Shown: positions 24,062 through 32,843 of the stretch, in pieces | Layout: every line of letters begins with the position of its first letter | Position numbering within the stretch: the first letter of the stretch is position 1 | DNA from: Pseudomonadota bacterium | GTDB taxonomy: Bacteria > Pseudomonadota > Gammaproteobacteria > Burkholderiales > Burkholderiaceae_E | DNA: 64,000 nt | Assembly: GCA_963204785.1 (NCBI GenBank) | Contig: CAUJHG010000021.1 | Span: forward strand, 35,215-99,214 | Reading direction: 5' to 3' | Notes under the pieces: generated by a model | Databases searched by the model: none | The model's input: the letters and a program-made list of their open reading frames with translations, nothing else | What the model was told of the DNA's origin: nothing | Program-made: the position numbers and the translations under genes

Positions 24062-24784
24062 TCAAGCCGCCGTCGGGTCCTCCAGACGCGTCCAGAGCGC
24101 CGGGCCGCGCGCATCCTTTGCAATCGACTCGAGCAGTCGCGAATGCGCATCGAGCTCGGCCGCGCTCGCAGCAAGCACCCCGAGCCCGGCCGGCGGCCAG
24201 CCGGTCTCGGCCACGCCTGAGGCGCCCGGCGCGTCGCTCTCGGCGTGCAGCGCGATCTCCAGGCTCTCCTGCCCGCGCGTCATCGCGAGGTAGACATCGG
24301 CGAGCAGTTCCGCGTCGAGCAAGGCTCCGTGCAGCTTGCGGTGCGCGTTGGAGATGCCGTAGCGGTCGCACAGCGCATCGAGCGAGTTGCGCCTGCCCGG
24401 GTGCAGTTCGCGCGCCATCGCCAGGGTGTCGAGCACGTCGGCGCAGCAAGTGCGGAAACCGCCACGCTCCAGGCGCGCGAGTTCGGCATCCAGGAAGGCC
24501 AGATCGAATGGCGCGTTGTGGATGATCACCTGCGCACCCTCGACGAAGCGCAGCAGTTCGTCGGCCACCTCGGCGAAGCGCGGCTTGTCGGCGAGCATGT
24601 CGCGGGTGATCCCGTGCACCGCGACCGCCCCTTCGTCGATGTCGCGCTCCGGGTTCACGTAGAAGTGCATCGTCGCGCCGGTGACGCGTCGGTTGACCAC
24701 CTCCAGGCAGCCGATCTCGATGATCCGGTGGCCGTCCTCGGCCGACAGGCCGGTGGTCTCGGTGTCCAGGACGATCTGCCTCAC
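24062..24784 (-). CDS. dnaQ: DNA polymerase III epsilon subunit (3'-5' proofreading exonuclease)
   Basis: This 240-residue protein has the DEDDh exonuclease motifs: ExoI DTETTGL (Asp7, Glu9), ExoII HNAPFDLAFLDAEL, and ExoIII with HGALLDAELLADVYLAM. Its C-terminal tail binds the polymerase alpha subunit. It edits replication errors in the Pol III core. The GTG start overlaps the stop of the RND pump gene by four bases (GTGA), so it is translationally coupled to an efflux gene. In most proteobacteria dnaQ lies beside rnhA; here rnhA is 4.4 kb upstream on the same strand. Confidence 0.94.
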   Translation of the reverse strand: MRQIVLDTETTGLSAEDGHRIIEIGCLEVVNRRVTGATMHFYVNPERDIDEGAVAVHGITRDMLADKPRFAEVADELLRFVEGAQVIIHNAPFDLAFLDAELARLERGGFRTCCADVLDTLAMARELHPGRRNSLDALCDRYGISNAHRKLHGALLDAELLADVYLAMTRGQESLEIALHAESDAPGASGVAETGWPPAGLGVLAASAAELDAHSRLLESIAKDARGPALWTRLEDPTAA

Positions 24785-27700
24785 GATGCCTCTCCGGTTG
24801 CCGCTGCCTGCACCTCGTGCGCCGCGGGGTGCGCCCCCTCGCGCCGGCGCCGGGCCAGGAAGGTGTAGACGGTGGGGACGACGAACAGGGTGAGCAGCGT
24901 GCCCAGCGTCATCCCGCCCACGATCACCATGCCGATCTGGCGCCGGCTCTCCGCACCCGCGCCGGTGGCCAGTGCAAGCGGCACCGCGCCCAGCACCATC
25001 GCACCGGTGGTCATCAGGATCGGGCGCAGCCTGAGCCTGGCCGCCTCGATCACCGCCGGCACCATCGCCCTGCCCTCGTCGCGCAACTGGTTGGCGAACT
25101 CGACGATCAGGATCCCGTGCTTGGTGATCAGCCCGACCAGGGTGATCAGCCCGATCTGGCTGTAGACGTTCATCGTGCCGCCGCTCCACTGCAGCAGCGC
25201 CAGCGCGCCGGTGATCGACAGCGGCACCGTGAGCATGATGATGAACGGGTCGACGAAGCTCTCGAACTGCGCTGCCAGCACCAGGTAGATGAAGGCGAGA
25301 GCGAGCGCGAAGGTCACGAGCAGCGCCGAGGACGACTGCTTGAACTCGCGCGTCTGCCCGTTGTAGTCGATCGCGTAGCCGGGCTTCAGGTGCCTGCGCG
25401 CGGCCTGCTCGAGCAGGTCGATCGCCTCGCCCATCGAGGCCCCGGGGGCCAGGCTGGCGGTGATCGTGACCGCGCGCCGCTGGCCGAAGTGGTTGAGCTC
25501 GCGCGCGGTCACCGCCTCCTGCGCGCTCACCAGGCTCGACAGCGGCACCATCGCGTCGTTGCGCGCGCGCACGAAGATGTTCGAGATGTCGCCCGGGGTG
25601 CTGCGCCGGGCGGGATCGAACTGCACGAGCACGTCGTACTGCTCGCCCTCGCGCTTGAAGCGCGTCACCTGGCGGCCACCCAGCGAGGTCTCGAGGGCAC
25701 GGCCGATCGCCTCGACCGCGACACCGACATCGGCAGCGCGGTCGCGGTCGATCCGCACGCGGATCTCGGGCTTGTTCAGCTTCAGGTCGCTGTCGACGCC
25801 CTGCAGTCGCGGGTCACGCTGCAGTTCGGCGAGCATCGGCGAGATCGTGGCGAGCATCCGCTCGTAGGGATCGGAGCTCATCACCACGAAGTTGATCGGT
25901 CGTTCGCGTGGCGACTGGCCCAGCGAGGCGGGTGCGACCGCGAAGGCGAGCACCCCCGGGATGCCCAGCAGCTTCGGCTGGATCTCGCGGATGATCTCCT
26001 GGACCGAGCGCTTGCGTTCGCTCCAGTCGACGGTGCGCGTGAAACTGATCCCCTGGGTCGCCGTGGGGCTTCCCGCGACCACGAACGCGCGGTTCACCTC
26101 CGGGACGTCGAGCATGATCCGCTCGATCTGCTCCGCGTAACGACGCGTGTAGTCGACCGAGGCGCCGTCGGGGCCGCTGAAGATGCTCACGATCGTCGCG
26201 CGGTCCTCGATCGGCGAGAGCTCGCGCTTCATCCCGGTCCAGAGCAGCCCGCTCGCCGCGGCCACGGCGCCGCCGACCAGCAGCACCAGCCAGCGCCGAT
26301 CCAGCGTCCAGGCGAGCGCCGACGCGTAGGCTCGGGCGAGCGCCGACAGCCCGCGGTCGATCGTGCGCGCCAGCAGTCCGGGCTGCGCCTCGTGCCTGAG
26401 CAGCCGCGAGCACATCATCGGCGACAGCGTCAGCGCGACGAAGCCCGAGACCAGCACCGCGCCGGCCAGCGTGAGCGCGAACTCGATGAACAGTCGGCCG
26501 GTGCGTCCGGTGGTGAAGGCCACCGGCGCGTAGACGGCCGCGAGCGTGAGCGTCATCGCGATCACCGCGAAGCCGACCTCGCGCACGCCGCGCAGGGCCG
26601 CCTGCACCGGCGCCATCCCCTCCTCGATGTGTCGGTGGATGTTCTCGAGGACCACGATCGCGTCGTCGACCACCAGGCCGATCGCGAGCACCAGCGCCAG
26701 CAGGGTCAGCGTATTGAGCGTGAACCCGGCCGCCAGCATGATCGCGCAGGCGCCGACCAGGCACACCGGGATGGTCACCAGCGGGACGAGGCTTGCGCGC
26801 AGCGAGCCGAGGAAGAGGAAGATCACCAGCGCGACCAGGATCACCGCCTCGACGATCGTCCGGTAGACGGACTCGATCGAGCGCTCGATGAACAGGGTCG
26901 TGTCGTTGGCGATGTCCACCGAGACGCCCACGGGCAGTTCGTCGCGGATGCGCGGCAGCTCCTGCTTGAGCGCCTGCGCAAGCGTGAGCGGGTTGGCGGT
27001 CGCCTGCTTGATCACCCCGAGCGAGATCGCCGGGCGGCCGTTGAAGCGCACGCTGGTGCGCTCGTCGGCCGGCGCAACCTCGACGCGCGCCACGTCGCGT
27101 ACGCGCACCGGGTAGCCGCGCACGGTGCGCACCACCACGTTCTCGAACTCCTGGACCCGCTGCAGGTCGGTCTGCGAGACCACGGTGAACTCGCGCTGCA
27201 GGCTCTCGATGCGCCCGGACGGCAGCTCGAGGTTCTGGCGCCGCAGCGCGTCCTCGACGTCGAGCGGCGTCAGGCGGAAGGCCGCCAGCCGGTCCGGGTC
27301 GAGCCAGATCCGCATCGAGAGCTTGCGCTCGCCGAAGATGCGCACGTCGGCCGCTCCCGGCAGGGTCTGCAGCCGCGGCTTGACGAAGCGGTTGGCGATG
27401 TCGGAGACCTCCAGCGGCGACAGCGTCTCGCTGGAGAAGGCCAGCCAGATGATCGGGTTGGCGTCGGCCTCCACCTTCGCGACCACGGGCTCGTCGACCT
27501 CCTGCGGCAGCTTCTGGCGCACCCGCGCGACGCGATCACGCACGTCGGCAGCCGCGCCGTCCGGGTCACGGTCGAGGCGGAAGCGCACCGTGATCTGGCT
27601 CTGCTCGGGCCGCGAGATCGAGGTCAGGATGTCGACGCCCTCGATTCCCGCGATCGAGTCCTCCATCGGCTTGGTCACCTGCGACTCGATGATCTCGGCC

Positions 27701-27864
27701 GACGCCCCTGCGTAACGGGCGCTCACGGTGACCACCGGCTCGTCGATGCGCGGATACTCGCGCACCTGCAGCCGGGTGTAGGAAACCAGCCCCAGGAGCA
27801 CCACCACCAGCGAGAGCACGGTGGCGAACACCGGTCGCCGGATGCACAGATCGGGCAGGCCCAC
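24781..27864 (-). CDS. RND family multidrug efflux permease
   Basis: This 1027-residue inner-membrane proton antiporter of the HAE1/AcrB type exports drugs or lipophilic compounds. It starts LPDLCIRRPVFATVLSL, a standard RND N-terminus. The proton relay Asp pair is seen in AIGLVVDDAIVVLENIHRH in helix 4, with a repeat-related segment in the second half ending RRQIGMVIVGGMTLGTLLTLFVVPTVYTFL. It was assigned to the GTG start at 27864 because GGAGG lies five bases upstream and the preceding adaptor gene ends one base before. No TolC-type outer-membrane gene is nearby, so the pump probably uses a shared one. Confidence 0.93.
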   Translation of the reverse strand: MGLPDLCIRRPVFATVLSLVVVLLGLVSYTRLQVREYPRIDEPVVTVSARYAGASAEIIESQVTKPMEDSIAGIEGVDILTSISRPEQSQITVRFRLDRDPDGAAADVRDRVARVRQKLPQEVDEPVVAKVEADANPIIWLAFSSETLSPLEVSDIANRFVKPRLQTLPGAADVRIFGERKLSMRIWLDPDRLAAFRLTPLDVEDALRRQNLELPSGRIESLQREFTVVSQTDLQRVQEFENVVVRTVRGYPVRVRDVARVEVAPADERTSVRFNGRPAISLGVIKQATANPLTLAQALKQELPRIRDELPVGVSVDIANDTTLFIERSIESVYRTIVEAVILVALVIFLFLGSLRASLVPLVTIPVCLVGACAIMLAAGFTLNTLTLLALVLAIGLVVDDAIVVLENIHRHIEEGMAPVQAALRGVREVGFAVIAMTLTLAAVYAPVAFTTGRTGRLFIEFALTLAGAVLVSGFVALTLSPMMCSRLLRHEAQPGLLARTIDRGLSALARAYASALAWTLDRRWLVLLVGGAVAAASGLLWTGMKRELSPIEDRATIVSIFSGPDGASVDYTRRYAEQIERIMLDVPEVNRAFVVAGSPTATQGISFTRTVDWSERKRSVQEIIREIQPKLLGIPGVLAFAVAPASLGQSPRERPINFVVMSSDPYERMLATISPMLAELQRDPRLQGVDSDLKLNKPEIRVRIDRDRAADVGVAVEAIGRALETSLGGRQVTRFKREGEQYDVLVQFDPARRSTPGDISNIFVRARNDAMVPLSSLVSAQEAVTARELNHFGQRRAVTITASLAPGASMGEAIDLLEQAARRHLKPGYAIDYNGQTREFKQSSSALLVTFALALAFIYLVLAAQFESFVDPFIIMLTVPLSITGALALLQWSGGTMNVYSQIGLITLVGLITKHGILIVEFANQLRDEGRAMVPAVIEAARLRLRPILMTTGAMVLGAVPLALATGAGAESRRQIGMVIVGGMTLGTLLTLFVVPTVYTFLARRRREGAHPAAHEVQAAATGEAS

Positions 27865-27865
27865 C

Positions 27866-29059
27866 TCAGCCTCCGCGGGCCGTTGCGGCAGCGACTCCGC
27901 GCGGGCGCGTCGCCTGCTCGGATCCCTGCTGCGGCCCGAGCACCCGCACCGGCATCGTGTCGCGGGTGAGCCGCTGCTGCCCGGCGACCACGACCGCGTC
28001 GCCCGCCTGCACGCCCTCGACGATCTCGACCCGTCCTTCACGACGCAGGCCGGTGGTGACCCGCGTGCGCAGCGCCTTGCCGTCGGCGACGCGGAACACG
28101 AAGGTGTCCGCGCCCACCGGGAGGATCGCCTCCTCGGGAACCACGGTGGCCTGGGGCTTCTCGCGCAGGACGATGCGCGCCTTGGCGAACATTCCGGAGC
28201 GCAGCGCGCCATCCGGGTTGGCGAGCCGGCCGCGTGCCAGCAGCGAACGCCCGTCGGCGTCGACCTGCGCGTCCAGCGCGTCGAGCACCGCGACGAAGCT
28301 GCGACCCGGGAACGCGTCGACCTCCACCGAGATCGACTGCCCGCGACGCAACTGGCCGAGGAAGCGCTCCGGCAGGCGCAGGTCGACCTTCATGCTGGAG
28401 AGGTCCTCGAGGGTCACCAGCTCCTGCCCATCCTTGACGTACTCGCCCACGCTGACGTTGCGCAGTCCCAGCACGCCTGCGAAGGGCGCGCGCAACCGGG
28501 TCTTGGACAACTGGGCCTCGGCCAGCGCGAGGCGCGCCTGCTGGACCTTCAGCGTTGCCGCAGCCTGGTCGAGCGCGCTGCCGCTGACGAACTTGCGTCC
28601 GGCGAGATCCTGGGTGCGCTCGAAGCTGGTGCGCGCGAGCCCGAGTTCGGCGCGCGCCTGTTCGGCCTGCGCCGCGAGCACCGAGTCGTCGAGCGACACC
28701 AGCAGCGCGCCACGCTGCACCCGCGCCCCGTCCGTGAAGCCGATCGCAACGATCCGCCCGGCGATCTCGGGCCGCACGACCACCGATTCGTTGGCCCTCA
28801 GCGTGCCCACGGCCTGGACTTCGTCGGAAAGCGCCATGCTCGACGCCGACGCGACCTCCACGTCCACCGGTTGAGCCTGGCCAGCCGCTCCCGGCTGCTT
28901 GCGCGCGGCGGCGCCTGGCTGCTGGCGCGCATCGGCCAGCGGCTTTCCTTCGGTGATCTCGACGGCCGCCCCCGGAACGACTCGCTGGGACTGGTATGCC
29001 CACCAGCCGATCGCTGCGAGCCCGGCCAGGGCCAGCACGATCACCGAGACTCTCTTCAT
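27866..29059 (-). CDS. RND efflux periplasmic adaptor (membrane fusion protein)
   Basis: This 397-residue AcrA/MexE-type adaptor has an N-terminal hydrophobic segment (residues 4-22), a Pro/Gln/Ala-rich linker, a lipoyl-like half motif (VRPEIAGRIVAIGFTDGARV), an alpha hairpin (about 125-195, VLAAQAEQARAELGLA) and a second lipoyl half ending RAPFAGVLGLR. No lipobox Cys is present, so it is anchored by the uncleaved helix. It lies one base upstream of the permease gene and bridges that pump to an outer-membrane channel. The pair lies between rnhA and dnaQ. Confidence 0.92.
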   Translation of the reverse strand: MKRVSVIVLALAGLAAIGWWAYQSQRVVPGAAVEITEGKPLADARQQPGAAARKQPGAAGQAQPVDVEVASASSMALSDEVQAVGTLRANESVVVRPEIAGRIVAIGFTDGARVQRGALLVSLDDSVLAAQAEQARAELGLARTSFERTQDLAGRKFVSGSALDQAAATLKVQQARLALAEAQLSKTRLRAPFAGVLGLRNVSVGEYVKDGQELVTLEDLSSMKVDLRLPERFLGQLRRGQSISVEVDAFPGRSFVAVLDALDAQVDADGRSLLARGRLANPDGALRSGMFAKARIVLREKPQATVVPEEAILPVGADTFVFRVADGKALRTRVTTGLRREGRVEIVEGVQAGDAVVVAGQQRLTRDTMPVRVLGPQQGSEQATRPRGVAAATARGG

Positions 29060-29138
29060 TCACTCGCTCCCAGGAAGCCCAATCTAGCACGGCCCGACGA
29101 GGCCCGTCGGTGCAGGGCGCAGCCCCCGCCCGCACCGC

Positions 29139-29579
29139 TCACCGCACCGACTCGACCCCTCGGTTGGCGAGCGCGTCGGCACGCTCGTTCTCCGGGTGGC
29201 CGGCGTGGCCGCGCACCCAGTGCCAGCTGATCCGGTGCCGGCCTGCGAGCGCATCCAGTTCACGCCAGAGATCGGCGTTCTTGACCGGCTTGCGGTCGGC
29301 GGTCTTCCATCCGCGCGCCTTCCAGCCGGCGATCCATTCGCTGATCCCCTTCTGCACGTACTGCGAGTCGGTGTGCACCTCCACCTGCATCGGCCGGGTG
29401 AGCGCTTCGAGCGCGCGGATGACGGCCAGCAGTTCCATCCGGTTGTTCGTCGTGTGGCGCTCTCCACCGAACAGCTCCTTCTCGTGCCCTGCGTAGCGCA
29501 GCACCGCGCCCCAGCCCCCCGGACCAGGATTGCCCTTGCAGGCACCGTCGGAGTAGATCTCGACCACCGTGTCCTCCAT
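29139..29579 (-). CDS. rnhA: Ribonuclease HI
   Basis: This 146-residue enzyme cuts the RNA strand of RNA-DNA hybrids and removes R-loops. The four metal-binding carboxylates are visible: Asp11 ([14 protein letters not shown]), Glu49 (RMELLAV), Asp71 (HTDSQYV) and Asp135 (NERADALA), with the basic handle near [12 protein letters not shown]. The ATG at 29579 gives the normal length; the longer upstream frame is non-homologous. It is divergent from cfa and upstream of the RND pair. Confidence 0.95.
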   Translation of the reverse strand: MEDTVVEIYSDGACKGNPGPGGWGAVLRYAGHEKELFGGERHTTNNRMELLAVIRALEALTRPMQVEVHTDSQYVQKGISEWIAGWKARGWKTADRKPVKNADLWRELDALAGRHRISWHWVRGHAGHPENERADALANRGVESVR

Positions 29580-29684
29580 CGCCGTTCGCCCGTCCCTTCT
29601 CTCGTGCCCGCGCGCCGCGTCCGCCGCGCCCGGACGCCCGTTCCACCGGCCGGCGGGGGCCGGTCCGATTCGTCCGCCCGGGAC

Positions 29685-29713
29685 TTGTCGCACCGCGCGC
29701 AGCGCATTCTAAT
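29685..29713 (+). promoter_or_regulatory. Putative sigma-70 promoter of cfa, followed by a small leader hairpin
   Basis: The -35 box TTGTCG (29685-29690) and -10 box TCTAAT (29708-29713) are 17 bases apart. About 12 bases later CTGGAC (29725-29730) pairs with GTCCAG (29738-29743), which could form a small hairpin in the 5' UTR. The ATG is at 29768 with GGAGGAGAG as ribosome-binding site. Confidence 0.5.
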
Positions 29714-29767
29714 TGCCGCAGCACCTGGACCACGGATGTCCAGGGTCAGCCGTGCTGGAGGAGAGAG

Positions 29768-30982
29768 ATGCTGGAGAAGCAGGTCGCCACCTACCTCGAA
29801 CAACTGCGCGCGCGCCAGCCGCTGCCGCTGCGGGTGAGGCTATGGGACGGCGCCACGATCAGCCTGGACGACTCGCCCGAGGTCACCGTCACCCTGAGGT
29901 CGCCGCAGGCAGCGCGGCACTTCCTGAGGCCCTCGCTCGACGCCCTGGGCGAGGCCTACGTGGAGGGCATGATCGACGTCGACGGGCCGATCCGCTCGGT
30001 GATCGAGGTCGCCGAAGGCCTCGCCCGCGACCAGGACACCCGTGGCGGGCGCGGCCTGCTGCCCGGCTGGCTCAGCCGTCACTCACGCAAGAGCGACCGC
30101 AAGGCGATCGAATACCACTACGACGTCTCCAACGAGTTCTACTCCCTGTGGCTCGATCCGCAGATGGTCTACTCCTGCGGCTACTTCCGCACGGGCGACG
30201 AGGACCTCGCCACCGCGCAGACCCAGAAGCTCGAGCACATCTGCCGCAAGCTGATGCTCGCGCCGGGCCAGACCCTGCTGGACATCGGCTGCGGCTGGGG
30301 CGCGCTCGCCATCCACGCCGCCCGCCACCACGGCGTCAAGGCGCTGGGCGTCACCCTGTCGACCAACCAGTTCGAGCTCGCCACCGAGCGGGTCAGGGCT
30401 GCCGGCCTCGGCGACCAGGTCGAGATCCGCCTCCAGGACTACCGCGACATTCCCGGTGATGGCGCCTTCGACCGCATCTCCTCGGTCGGCATGTTCGAGC
30501 ACGTGGGGCTGAAGAACCTGCGCGGCTACTTCGAGATCGTGCACCGCCTGCTCGCGCCGGGCGGAGTTGCGCTGAACCACGGGATCACGTCCAGCGACAC
30601 CGACAGCCGCAGCGTCGGCATGGGCGCAGGCGAATTCATCGACCGCTACGTGTTCCCCGACGGCGAGCTGCCGCACGTGTCGCTGGCGATCCGCGAGCTC
30701 TCGGAAGCGGGACTGGAGCTCGCCGATGCGGAGTCGCTGCGGCGCCACTACGCGAAGACCCTCTGGTTCTGGTCGGACGGCTTCGAGACCCACCTGGCCC
30801 GGCTGACCGAACTCGCCGGCGAGCGACGGGCGCGGATCTGGCGGACCTACCTCGCGGGCTGCGCGCACGCCTTCGCGCACAACTGGATCAACATCTACCA
30901 GCTGCTCGCGGTGCGGCCACGCAAGGATGTCGACGGTGCCTTCAGTCCGTTGCCGCTGTCTCGCGAATACGTGTACCGCTGA
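29768..30982 (+). CDS. cfa: Cyclopropane-fatty-acyl-phospholipid synthase
   Basis: This 404-residue SAM-dependent methyltransferase converts unsaturated phospholipid acyl chains to cyclopropane rings, which stabilises membranes under acid or stationary-phase stress. It has EYHYDVSNEFYSLWLD, the Cys motif SCGYF, the SAM site LLDIGCGWGALAIHAA and the bicarbonate/active-site region FEHVGLKN. The N-terminal domain spans about the first 110 residues. It starts after a strong ribosome-binding site. Its last 41 bases overlap the end of the convergent methyltransferase gene. Confidence 0.92.
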   Translation: MLEKQVATYLEQLRARQPLPLRVRLWDGATISLDDSPEVTVTLRSPQAARHFLRPSLDALGEAYVEGMIDVDGPIRSVIEVAEGLARDQDTRGGRGLLPGWLSRHSRKSDRKAIEYHYDVSNEFYSLWLDPQMVYSCGYFRTGDEDLATAQTQKLEHICRKLMLAPGQTLLDIGCGWGALAIHAARHHGVKALGVTLSTNQFELATERVRAAGLGDQVEIRLQDYRDIPGDGAFDRISSVGMFEHVGLKNLRGYFEIVHRLLAPGGVALNHGITSSDTDSRSVGMGAGEFIDRYVFPDGELPHVSLAIRELSEAGLELADAESLRRHYAKTLWFWSDGFETHLARLTELAGERRARIWRTYLAGCAHAFAHNWINIYQLLAVRPRKDVDGAFSPLPLSREYVYR

Positions 30983-31790
30983 CCGCCGGCACTGGCTCCT
31001 CGCGGGCCCGCGCCGCCGCAGCGTCGACTGCCGGCCCCGCGCAGGCGGCCACCGCGGGCGAAGTTGCGCGCGCGCTGGCCGGCTTCCTTCGGGCCGGCCC
31101 GACCAGGCGCAGCGCGCGCACCCGCTTCACTGCCGAGAGCAGGTAGACGGCACCGCAGATCGGCCACCAGCGATCGCCCGGACGCTCGACGAACTCGGTA
31201 CGGTCCAGCCAGGCCTGGGTGCGGCACGGCGGCCGGTAGCAGCCGTACTGCGCGCGCTCCGGCGCGAAGCCCAGCAGTTCGAGCCAGTCGCGCAGCCGCG
31301 GCTGCGCGATCAGCCGCGCAGCGCGTGGCATGAGGCCAGGCAGCAGTCCGCCCCGCAACAGGTGCCTGACTCCCCAGAGGCTGATCGGGTTCAGCCCGGT
31401 GAGCACCAGACGTCCCTCGGGCCGCAGCACGCGGTCCACCTCGCGCAGCACCTGGTGCGGATCGGCAGCGAATTCGAGCACGTGGGGAAGCACGACCAGG
31501 TCGAGCGACTGCGACGCGAAGGGCAGCTCCTCGGGCTGCGTGACCTGCACCAGGGCCGGCCCCTCGGATCCGGAGCCGGGTGCGCAGCGCACACCGCCTC
31601 CAAGGCGCGCCTGCACGCGGCACGAGATCCGGTTCGCACGCAGCAGGTCGATCCCGTCGAACCCCAGTTGCAGCGCGTAGTAGCCGAAGACATCGGCAAG
31701 CGCAGCGTCGAGCTGCGCCTGCTCCCAGCGCAGCAGGTAGGCCAGCGGCGGCGAGTCCAGCCACGCCGACCCGCCGACTGCCCCTTCCAT
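30942..31790 (-). CDS. Class I SAM-dependent methyltransferase-like protein
   Basis: This 282-residue protein resembles the methyltransferase found beside gloB and rnhA in many betaproteobacteria. The core has LPFASQSLDLVVLPHVLEF and REVDRVLRPEGRLVLTGLNP, typical of class I methyltransferases. The Gly-rich SAM motif I is not recognisable (the region reads GYYALQLGFDGIDLLRANR), so the cofactor site is degenerate or unusual. The C-terminal 40 residues are Ala/Pro/Arg-rich and are the part that overlaps cfa. The ATG at 31790 stands back to back with gloB. Substrate unknown. Confidence 0.75.
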   Translation of the reverse strand: MEGAVGGSAWLDSPPLAYLLRWEQAQLDAALADVFGYYALQLGFDGIDLLRANRISCRVQARLGGGVRCAPGSGSEGPALVQVTQPEELPFASQSLDLVVLPHVLEFAADPHQVLREVDRVLRPEGRLVLTGLNPISLWGVRHLLRGGLLPGLMPRAARLIAQPRLRDWLELLGFAPERAQYGCYRPPCRTQAWLDRTEFVERPGDRWWPICGAVYLLSAVKRVRALRLVGPARRKPASARATSPAVAACAGPAVDAAAARAREEPVPAVSGTRIRETAATD

Positions 31791-31806
31791 GATCGGATCA
31801 TCCAAG

Positions 31807-32646
31807 ATGACGGTGACTCCCTTGCAGACTTCCCGGTACCACCGTGCGCAACCGCACCCGCAGATCGAGGCGATTCGCGCGTTCAGCGACAACTACATCT
31901 GGCTGATCCGCGCTCCCGGCGCGCGGGCAGCCGCAGTCGTCGATCCCGGCGATGCCGGGCCGGTCGAGGCGGTGCTCGATCGGCACGGACTCGAACTGAG
32001 CGCGATTGTACTGACCCATCACCACCCGGACCACACCGGCGGGGTTGTCCGCCTGAAGGCGCGCGGCGCCCTGGTCATCGGGCCGCGTGACGAGCAGATC
32101 CAGGGTGTCGACCGCAGGGTGGCCGGGGGCGACGCGGTGGAAATCGCGCCGCTGGGGCTGGAGCTGGAGGTGATCGACGTGCCGGGCCACACGCGAGGCC
32201 ACATCGCCTACCATGCGCGGCGCCTGGGCGAGGACCCCCGCCCGCTGCTCTTCAGCGGCGACACGCTGTTCGCAGGCGGCTGCGGGCGCGTGTTCGAGGG
32301 CACGCCCGAGCAGATGCTGAGCTCGCTGCAGCGCCTGGCCGCGCTGCCCGAACAGACGCTCGTCTACTGCGCGCACGAGTACACGCTGTCCAACCTGCGC
32401 TTTGCCGCGGCGGTGGAGCCGCAGTGCAGCGAGGTCGCACAGCGGCTGCAGGAGGTGATCGACGAGCGCGAACAGGGCCTCGCCACCGTGCCCAGCAGCA
32501 TGGGCGTCGAACTGGCCACCAACCCCTTCCTGCGCACCGCGCAGCCGGCAGTGCGCGCCGCGGCCGCTGCGCGCCTGGGCCGCGAGCCGCACTCCGAGGC
32601 CGAGTGCTTCGCCGCACTTCGCGAGTGGAAGAACGTCTTCCGGTGA
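31807..32646 (+). CDS. gloB: Hydroxyacylglutathione hydrolase (glyoxalase II)
   Basis: The protein has 279 residues. It hydrolyses S-lactoylglutathione, the last step of methylglyoxal removal by the glyoxalase pathway. It has the metallo-beta-lactamase motif THHHPDHTGG, further metal ligands in VPGHTRGH and FSGDTLFAGGCGR, and the glutathione-binding end YCAHEYTLSNLRFA. The N-terminal AFSDNYIWLI is diagnostic. The start at 31807 leaves 16 bases to the divergent methyltransferase; an earlier ATG at 31789 would overlap it. Confidence 0.94.
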   Translation: MTVTPLQTSRYHRAQPHPQIEAIRAFSDNYIWLIRAPGARAAAVVDPGDAGPVEAVLDRHGLELSAIVLTHHHPDHTGGVVRLKARGALVIGPRDEQIQGVDRRVAGGDAVEIAPLGLELEVIDVPGHTRGHIAYHARRLGEDPRPLLFSGDTLFAGGCGRVFEGTPEQMLSSLQRLAALPEQTLVYCAHEYTLSNLRFAAAVEPQCSEVAQRLQEVIDEREQGLATVPSSMGVELATNPFLRTAQPAVRAAAAARLGREPHSEAECFAALREWKNVFR

Positions 32647-32744
32647 CCGTTCCCGGCTGTCGCGCGGACGCCCGGGGGACGCTCCCGCAAGGCGCAGCAC
32701 CGCGCCTCCGTGCGCCTGTGCCTGTGACATCGTTCACGTTTTCC

Positions 32745-32773
32745 TTGACCTGACCCGACGCCTCTCTTAGCAT
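32745..32773 (+). promoter_or_regulatory. Sigma-70 type promoter of mltD
   Basis: TTGACC (32745-32750) and TAGCAT (32768-32773) are separated by exactly 17 bases, in the gap between gloB and the lytic transglycosylase gene. Transcription would start near 32780, leaving a leader of about 64 bases. The ribosome-binding site is AGGAGA at 32833-32838. Confidence 0.7.
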
Positions 32774-32843
32774 CCGACAGCTGTTTCAAGGGTTTCCGGG
32801 CGCAGCGCATTCCGGAGACGAATCAGAGATTTAGGAGAAGCCG

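Noticed and set aside
25663..25676. Near match to an FNR site (TTGAAGCGCGTCAC)
   Set aside because: One half-site is wrong and it lies inside the RND permease gene.
31789..31806. Upstream ATG of gloB
   Set aside because: It would overlap the start of the divergent methyltransferase, and the added six residues lack homology to GloB.
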